From: an uncultured Porphyromonas sp.
GTDB lineage: Bacteria > Bacteroidota > Bacteroidia > Bacteroidales > Porphyromonadaceae
DNA: 9,515 bases
Assembly: GCA_945875135.1 (NCBI GenBank)
Contig: CAMCJO010000059.1
Span: forward strand, 1 to 9,515
Direction of reading: 5' to 3'
Part shown: positions 1 through 7,500 of the stretch, in pieces
Layout: the number at the start of each line of letters is the position of its first letter
Position numbering within the stretch: position 1 is the stretch's first letter
Translations under genes and position numbers: made by a program
The notes under the pieces: generated by a model
Databases searched by the model: none
Seen by the model: only the letters and a program-made list of their open reading frames with translations
What the model was told of the DNA's origin: nothing

Positions 1-8
1 TACCTTTG
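1..8 (+). promoter_or_regulatory. Bacteroidota -7 promoter box (TAnnTTTG)
   Basis: The first eight bases, TACCTTTG, match exactly the Bacteroidota sigma-ABfr -7 consensus TAnnTTTG. The matching -33 element would lie left of the window, so only half of the promoter can be judged. A start site a few bases downstream would place the whole cobalamin aptamer at the 5' end of the mRNA, as expected for a riboswitch leader. The position relative to the riboswitch is the main reason to believe this short match. Confidence 0.55.
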
Positions 9-44
9 CGGGTGATTATGGTTAGTGGATAGGCATACCGCTCA

Positions 45-240
45 CTACACCTATGCGAGGTGTAGCGTATGTCACGCCACTCTAAGAGGGAATCAGGTGC
101 AAATCCTGAGCAAACCCGTTGCTGTAAAGCTCTCTCGAAGCTAATGTGTCATCTACTCGATGAGACCACTGCCCCGCTAATGTTACTAGGGGTGGGAAGG
201 AGATACCTTAGCGAGCTAAGCCAGAAGACCTGCCACGATC
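45..240 (+). ncRNA. Cobalamin (B12) riboswitch aptamer
   Basis: The conserved cobalamin-riboswitch blocks appear in the right order. A GGGAATCAGGTGCAAATCC block lies at about 88-106, and the B12-box segment ending CCCGTTGCTGTAA at about 115-127. A CCACTGCCCC...GGTGGGAAGG stem region spans about 165-200, and the closing GCCAGAAGACCTGCC box sits at about 220-234. A perfect 7-bp hairpin (TACACCT/AGGTGTA, 46-52 and 58-64) lies at the 5' edge. In this family the RNA binds adenosylcobalamin or related cobamides and switches off the downstream B12-uptake genes. Exact outer boundaries are approximate because the P1 closing stem could not be drawn confidently by eye. Confidence 0.93.
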
Positions 241-324
241 ATTATTTCTATCAGTTTGCAACGTGGACTTTGCAGCTCGATACGCTTCTGGCGAGGGGGG
301 GGTTCGCACGCCCTTGGCACCAGA

Positions 325-349
325 CGACTGGGATGGATGCTCCTAGTCG
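325..349 (+). promoter_or_regulatory. Leader hairpin in the expression platform
   Basis: CGACTGGGA (325-333) pairs with TCCTAGTCG (341-349) as a 9-bp stem with one G-U pair and a 7-nt loop. A second small perfect hairpin, GGCTC-GTT-GAGCC, follows at 352-364. Neither is followed by a T-tract, so they are not intrinsic terminators. They lie between the aptamer and the start codon and are candidates for the switching domain, for example the downstream hairpin whose loop contacts the aptamer in cobalamin riboswitches. That role is inferred from position only. Confidence 0.4.
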
Positions 350-381
350 GTGGCTCGTTGAGCCGTTAAGTCGTTGAGTCG

Positions 382-430
382 TAGAGTCTACCATGCGGTA
401 CTGAGACAGTATTGAATCCTCTAGACTCTA
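382..430 (+). promoter_or_regulatory. Inverted repeat abutting the start codon, possible translational switch
   Basis: TAGAGTCTA (382-390) and TAGACTCTA (422-430) are perfect 9-bp reverse complements separated by 31 nt. The right arm ends 4 nt before the ATG at 435, where ribosomes must load. Pairing would bury the initiation region, which suits translational control by the upstream cobalamin aptamer. No Shine-Dalgarno sequence is visible, as is common in Bacteroidota. That the ligand controls this pairing is inference. Confidence 0.45.
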
Positions 431-434
431 TGAT

Positions 435-1541
435 ATGAGACCTATCTACTCGCTTTTACTACATACCCTCACCTCTCTGCTCCTCCTCGGTGTGGCGACG
501 CTCTCTGCGCAGGAGAGCCGCATCACGGAGGTGGTCGCTTACCACCCTGCTCCCGGACAATTTATGGGTAGCGAGGCGATGGCGAGCCAAGATGTCACCA
601 CTTATGATGATCTTCTTCGCAAAGCGCAGCAACGCCTTGTCGAGGAGCACACCTTCCTCTCCCTCGGCGGGTGGGGCGGCTACATCATCGTACGCATCCA
701 GCCCGCACTGGTCAATCAGCCCAACCAAGCAGACTTTGCGATACTGGGCAATGCTTTCTCTGGTAATGCCGAGCCAGGCATCATCTATGTGAGCCAAGAT
801 GCCAATGGCAATGGACTGGCCGACGACCCGTGGTACCGCATCCGTGGTAGCGAGGACTATCGGAGCAACCTAGACTACACAATCACCTATTACAAGCCAA
901 AAGATCCGTACAACGACCCGATCGCCTGGAGCGATTCGGAGGGTGAGTCGGGACTTATACCGCGCAATAAGTACCACAAGACAAACAGCTACTACCCGCT
1001 CTGGGAGGGAGATAAAATAACCTTCACGGGGGGCCTCCTACCAGACTGTATGAAGCAAGAGCATGAGGGGGGCCTCTGGCAGTCGCAGCCTTACGCTTAT
1101 GGCTATGCAGACAACCACCCAAACAATTCCCCAGGTAGCCACATTGATATAGACAGCGCGGTCAATGACGCAGGGGAGCTGGTGCACCTAGAGCGTATCG
1201 ACTTCCTCAAGGTGCAGACGGGCGTCCATCAGCAGACCGAAGAGACGGGCGAAGTCTCGACCGAGTTTGCGGGCATCAAGCCTCTCGCCCAGGACTCCGG
1301 CATCACTTCCCCCACTGCGACACCCGCCGTGCGCCTCTCCAGTAGCGACACGCAGCTACAGATCGTGAGCGAGGTGACCGGTACACTATACCTATATAAC
1401 ATAGACGGGCAACTGATCCTAACGCATCCGCTCTCGGTGGGGGGCGCTACGGTCACTCTGCCCACTATGAACGATTGCTATGTTGCACTCCTACGCCTAG
1501 AGGGCGGAGCCTTTGCGACTTATCGTATATGCAGACAATAA
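435..1541 (+). CDS. T9SS-secreted surface protein of a B12-locus-associated family
   Basis: This 368-residue protein starts with a clear Sec signal peptide: a hydrophobic stretch at about 5-23, then LSA|QE with probable cleavage after Ala25, leaving an N-terminal Gln typical of T9SS cargo. The body (about 28-275) carries the signatures HPAPGQFMG, FLSLGGWGGYI, LGNAFSGNAEPGIIYVSQD and YGYADNHPNN. I recall these from Bacteroidota 'cell surface proteins' encoded beside TonB-dependent cobamide transporters. DANGNGLADD (122-131) looks like a calcium-binding loop. Residues about 297-368 resemble a type A sorting domain (beta-strands, LYNIDGQ, basic C-terminus). It is the first gene after the cobalamin riboswitch. 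A role in surface cobamide capture is inferred from context; no catalytic motif is visible and the biochemical function is unknown to me. The ATG at 435 is chosen because it directly precedes the signal peptide. Confidence 0.85.
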   Translation: MRPIYSLLLHTLTSLLLLGVATLSAQESRITEVVAYHPAPGQFMGSEAMASQDVTTYDDLLRKAQQRLVEEHTFLSLGGWGGYIIVRIQPALVNQPNQADFAILGNAFSGNAEPGIIYVSQDANGNGLADDPWYRIRGSEDYRSNLDYTITYYKPKDPYNDPIAWSDSEGESGLIPRNKYHKTNSYYPLWEGDKITFTGGLLPDCMKQEHEGGLWQSQPYAYGYADNHPNNSPGSHIDIDSAVNDAGELVHLERIDFLKVQTGVHQQTEETGEVSTEFAGIKPLAQDSGITSPTATPAVRLSSSDTQLQIVSEVTGTLYLYNIDGQLILTHPLSVGGATVTLPTMNDCYVALLRLEGGAFATYRICRQ

Positions 1542-1567
1542 CAAACTATAGATTCACTCAATTTACT

Positions 1568-4500
1568 ATGCAAAGAACAGTAACGACAACGCTCCTACTA
1601 CTCTGCTGGTTACTCCTGCCACCGATCGTGTGGGGACAAGAGGACAACACGCTCTTGATGCCCACCTCGACCTATGGCAACGAGCATAAGGTGGGAGACA
1701 CCCCGCTGATCCTCTACGATAGTGGAGGAGCCGACGGCAATGCTTTGGCAAGCAAGACGGGGAAGATCGTCTTCACACCTGAGCAAGCTGGCAAATGTAT
1801 CGAGATAGAGATACAGGAGCTTGCTTTAGACAATCAAGACGAGCTTTACATCCTTGAGGGCGATGCGCCTTTCTCTAGTTGGCTGACGCCTAACGAGAAA
1901 GACATTATCCGGAAGTTTACCAAGGGTGATAGACCGACGCTGCCCCTTACGCTTCGCTCCAGTGGCAAGTCTGGTAAGCTAACAATCGGTAGCAAGACGA
2001 AGTCGAGTCCAGGCGCAGGCTTTAAGATCATCGTACGCACGGTCGATCAGCCTGCGATCAAGGTTACCTCTGTCCTAGAGGACAAGAGTGCTAGCCACGA
2101 CCCCTACATCGGTGAGCAGTCGCTCATCGTCTCTAACCTCAAGATTACAACCGAGGGACTAGCCAAGGCTCCCCAGCTGACGGCTCTGCACTACAAGCTC
2201 AGCGACACAAAGCCGAGCGACATCACGGCGATATACCTCTACGAGGCAAACAGCCGTAAGCCCAAGCAGCTAGACGCTGACAAGCTACTCGGCAAGACGA
2301 CCGAAGTCTCTGCCGAAGGTACGATCACACTCTCTAAGGAGTACACGCTCTCAGAGCCTAACTATGATTTAGTTCTGGTCGTTGACCTCAAGAGCGATGT
2401 AGCGGCTGGTAGTCGTATCGATGTTGCTACAACGAAGATCACGACAACTCTCGGCGATCACGCCGTAACGCTCCAAGAGCCTAAGACGCTTACTGTAGAG
2501 GATGCCTACGCGCTTGCTAAGACTCCGAAGACCTATACCATAGGCGACAAGTCGCTGACGCTATACGATGATGGCGGTAAGTATGAGCCGATTAGCGAGA
2601 AGTTTGACGGATACGCTGTCTTCAAGCCTGAGACTGCTGGCAAGGTGATCCAGGTAGACTTTACGAAGCTAGATCTCTTTAGCTACTCTTCTATCAGTCT
2701 TGCTGACTTCGTTGAGGTGTACAATGGCTCAGAGGTTAATGCGGACAACCTCATCATCAAGCTCAACAAGGAGAAGGCTTACACGGCAACTTCTACAGCT
2801 CCTGATGGTAGTCTGACGATTCGACTCGTAACGAATACGGGGACTCCCAAGGCTGGCTTTGAGGCTCTGATATCTCAGATCGCACCTCTGCCGATGGCGG
2901 TCGACTCGCTCTCGGGTAGAACCATCGAGGTCGACACGTTTGCAATGCCTATCAATGCAAGCGTCAAGCAGGTCGGTATGGTTGCCTTCACGCTCGTCGC
3001 TACGGGCACCAAAGACCCTGTCACACTGCAGAGCTTAGACCTAAGTTCTATCAGCAAGACGACAGACGTAGCGCAGGTGGCTCTCTACTACAGCCCGATC
3101 GTAGATGACTTTACGAAGGCTAAGGAGATTGCACGCTGGGACTTTGCCGAGACTCTCACTGCCACGCTCCCCACGCCTCAAGCACTGCGCGAGGGGGCTA
3201 ACCACTTCTACCTAGCTGTAGACCTCCAGGAGACTGCGAGCAAGGGAGGCAAGGTCAACCTATCCATTGACAAGCTCCACCTCTCAGCAGGCGAGAAGAC
3301 GCTACCCGAGCAGGAGCGCACCCGCACGGAGGCTCTAGAGGTGATGAATAAGATGGTGCTCACCCTCGGTAAGCATCATGTCAAGGTGTACGAGCCTTGG
3401 GACTTTACGCCTCAGCTCAGGCACAAACAGACCACGGGATATAACACCGATGCAGGCGAGCGTAGCGTCACCTTTGAGGCGACCGCTCCAGACAACGTCA
3501 TTCAGCTAGATATCAATGAGTGGGACTTCTACTACTACCCTTATGGAGGTAGCAGACCTATGCTCCGGATTTATGACGGCGAGGACGCCACAGCTCCTCT
3601 GCTTTTTGAGCTAAAGCACGACAAGGATGCTTACAAGACGAAGCCAGCCGACTACATCCGCTCTACGCAGAAGTATCTGACCTTCGTCTTTGATGCTAAA
3701 GGTGCTTCCGGTTCGCTAGGCTGGCGTGGTCAGGTCAAGCAGTACCTGCCACAGGATATGAAGGTGGACTCAGCCGCTGCAAAGCAGATCGAGCTACCCT
3801 TCATCGCTGTCGGATCAGAGCAGAACCAAGTCTTAGCTCTTGACATACATACGATCGGTGACCGCAAGCCTATCCACATGGACGGTCTCACGGTCAACCT
3901 CAAGGGTGGCGCACCTCAGATCGAGCGTGTAGCTCTCTACGCCGCTACGGCCGAGGGTACACTCGATGCGAACAAGCTCATCGCTGCTGCTCAGGTGGAG
4001 CCAACGATGAAAAGCGTCGATCTGCCGACCGACTCACTGCAGAAGTACGGCACGCTGAGGGAGTTTGCCAATAACTACATCCTCGCACTAGACATTCGCA
4101 AGGATGTTCCAGCAGCTGACAGTATAGACGTGGCTATCGCCAAGCTAACTGTTGCTGGTAAGCCTATTGACGTTCGCAACGCTGATCCTAAGGGATCGTA
4201 CAAGCTGGTCAACATCTTCAACCACCCAGCCTCGGACGACAACAAGGTAGTGACCGTAAACACACCCCTATCGTACTACGACGAGGGCGGTCCCAATGGC
4301 AATACGCTCAAGAACACAGGGTCGTACGTGACCTTCCTCCCAGCTCACGAAGGCGAGGTGGTAACCCTCACGATCGACTCAATAGCTCTAAGAAGTGCCA
4401 CCTTCGGCATCTACTCAGGACGTGACCATACAGATGAGAGCAAGCTACTCTCCACGGGAGATAACAATATGCTCAAGCAGACTGGTGTCAGGACCTTTGT

Positions 4501-7500
4501 CTCGCAAGAGCAGGACGGCTCGCTGACGGTCTACTACAAGGGCTCAAATACATACGCTTACGGCTGGGCTGCTCGTGTAGAGAGTGTCAAGCCTCGCGCC
4601 CTCTTCGTCGAGAAGGTCTCCGCCACGGCTCTCCCCGCAGACAAGCAGGGCGTACTCTCGGGTAGCTCACTGCCCGCTATACGCATCGACCTAACCACCG
4701 CTGGTGAGCAGGGCAAGACGACCCTCGAGAAGCTACAGCTAGAGATCTCTAGCGAAGGCATCGAGGAGCTCGCACTCTACGCTACGGGAGCCATCAGTGA
4801 GTTTGACGAAGCTCATCTGATAGCGACGGTCAAGCCACAAGCTACGCAGACGGAGGTCATCTTTAAGCTAGACCCCGCCGATACACTGACGCTACCACGC
4901 ACGCAGTACTATTGGGTCAAGGCTCAGCTCGCTGGCGACCTCAAGGCAGGCACACCGATCTCGGTTACCGCCAAGAGTGTTACCATCGGAGGTACCAAGC
5001 ACGATGTGACTCAGGAGAAGCCCTTTGACACGAAGACGCGTCAGGGCGGACTCCAAGGCACGCTCCGTGTTGGCTCTAGCAGTGCAGCCACGTACAAGAG
5101 TCTAGCTGCAGCCGCTAAGGATCTAACCAAGCAGGGTGTTTCTGGCGCCGTCACCGTCGAGGTCGAGCCGGGTGAGTATCCTGAGACAGTTCTCCTAGAG
5201 CGTGTCCCTGGAGCTTCTGCCAAGAACAGCATCACCATTGTTGGTCTCGGCAACTCTCGTGACGAGGTTGTTATCTCTGCCAATGGCTACAATAAGCCTA
5301 CGGGACCAAATGCTTATCGTGAGTATTATGGTGTGATGACCGTACGCAATACCCCCTACGTAACGCTGCGCAATATGACGATTCACTCGACAGACCTCGG
5401 ATTCCCAACGATGGTCTACGTACAGGAGAACTCATCGCACTTCACGATGGACAATTGCTATGTCTACACCAAGAACACCAGCAATACTGGCTACAACATG
5501 TCTCCGCACCTCGTCAAGATAGAGGGAGCTAGCAATCCACACGCACAGAGCTGTGACGTGGTGGTCGAGAACTCGCTCTTTGAGGGTGGACATATTGCGC
5601 TACAGATCGGTGGTACAACGACCGTTGCCAACCCCGTGGGTAAGGGCTACACGGTTCGCAACAACCGCTTCGTAGACCATAGCGGCAAGGCTATCTACGT
5701 CACACGTGCCTCCGAGGTTCTTATCGAGGGCAACGAGATGGTACAGCAGATTGCTCCCCAGAGAGAGTACATCGGTATCGATGCGACCTTCCACACGGAT
5801 GCTAAGGTCATCGGCAACGACTTTGACTTGACACAGCCCGAGGCCTATAAACTCAGTTCACTACACGGCATCTCTGTCCGTGAGGTGCAGGGCGAGGGGC
5901 TACTCGTTGCCAACAATGTGATCCGCATCACGCGTGGCTCTTCTGATAGCCGTGCCTTTAAGGCGAGCAACGTTACGGGACTGAGCTTTGTCTTCAACAC
6001 CGCTATAGCTCGTGACGGTAAGTCTACAGCACTCCTTATGCTCAACAACACGATTGCCTCGTCTCTCCTCTCAAACAACATACTGCAGAACCGAGACGGT
6101 GGAGGCATCCTCTTTAGCAATCAACCGCTCCCCAACGAGCAGCTCACTTGCGACCGCAATGCACTTTACACTTCTGACAGCAAGGGCGTACTGATCACCG
6201 CTAAGGGGACGAAGTACGACGCAACCAACTATCAGGAGGCGACAAAGAGCACAGCATCCAAGGTCGTAGAGGTAGCCTTCGTCTCTGACAAGGTGCTCTA
6301 CCCGAAGGATATGACCGTACTGCCACAGGGTGCTCCGCACGCTGCTGTTACGACGGACATCATTGGCACAGCTCGTGACAAAGAGCATCCGACTGTCGGT
6401 GCTTACGAGCAGGATCCTAATGTAACTGACGAGGCTCCCAAGCTCATCAACAAGCAGGTAGTTCGTGCGCTACATCAGTCCGCTACGATTTCTGTCGAGC
6501 CGGATCAGATGACCGACGTCTACCTGATGACGATTGCAAAGGGCGAGGAGGCTACGACAGTTCCAGATGCCGCTACGATACGAGACAAGGGCAGACACTT
6601 CACCGCTCTTGGCAAGCGTGCGACTGAGTTTACCATCATGAGGCTAGAGCCTGAGACCACTTATGAGGTCTATGGACTCCTCCACGGTACGCTCAATAAT
6701 AAGGACACCGAGCCTGAGCTCCTCTTTACCTTTACTACCAGCTATATGCCTACGCTGGTGGCTACCTTTGAGAAGGACAACCGCACCATAGAGGGTGATG
6801 TCGTCTACTCTGGGACCAATAGCTTCGCAGGAGTCAAGGTTGTCGAGGACTTCACCCGCTCACTCAATCAGATTGCTGAGATGGCGGGCGACAAGGTGAC
6901 CATCACCGTGACCAACTCTAAGGGCAAGATACCACAGCGAGGCTTCTCGCTTATGGCAGACCGCCCCGTCTATATGCGCATCGATGGTGGTACGCGTATC
7001 ACGCTCCCCGCTACTGAGCAGGAGTGGGCTTACGTAGACCTGGCTCAGAGAGGCGACATCCGTGAGGTAACCCTCGAGAGCCGTGGTAAGCTATGGATCG
7101 ACGACTACAACGGCGATGCCCTTGCTATGCAGCTCGCTATCGCTCCCGTGACCATCAGTCTCGGGCAGCAGGCTCAGCTGACGGCTCAGGTGATCCGTGG
7201 CGTAGCGCCTTATAGCTACGAGTGGTCACAGGGCGACTCGCTACAGACTGTCTCCGTAGCTCCTACGCAGACGACACGCTACAGTGTCACTGTGACGGAC
7301 GCTGCTGGTAGCCAAGTCACCGAGAGCGTCTATGTTTACGTCAATGGACTACACGGCGATGCGATGGTGGCAACCTTTGAGGAGGAGCCACTCTCTAGCG
7401 AAGAGCCTTACAGCCAGAAGGCTCCATTCGGTAGTGGCTCGTTTGCTTTCTCCAACAGCTACAATGCAGAGTGGAATAGCTGGAGCGGCTTTGCCCTAGC

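Noticed and set aside
282..324. Intrinsic terminator formed by the G8 run and the following GCCCTTGG
   Set aside because: Pairing is imperfect and no T-tract follows, so a transcription-termination switch is not supported.
69..377. Open frame of 102 codons on the + strand in the leader
   Set aside because: It lies across the conserved cobalamin aptamer, and its translation has no signal or domain character. The constraint here is RNA structure.
1475..1567. Upstream in-frame starts of the giant protein (ATG at 1475 and 1529)
   Set aside because: They overlap the first gene's end and would add residues before the signal peptide. The ATG at 1568 gives a normal signal peptide.
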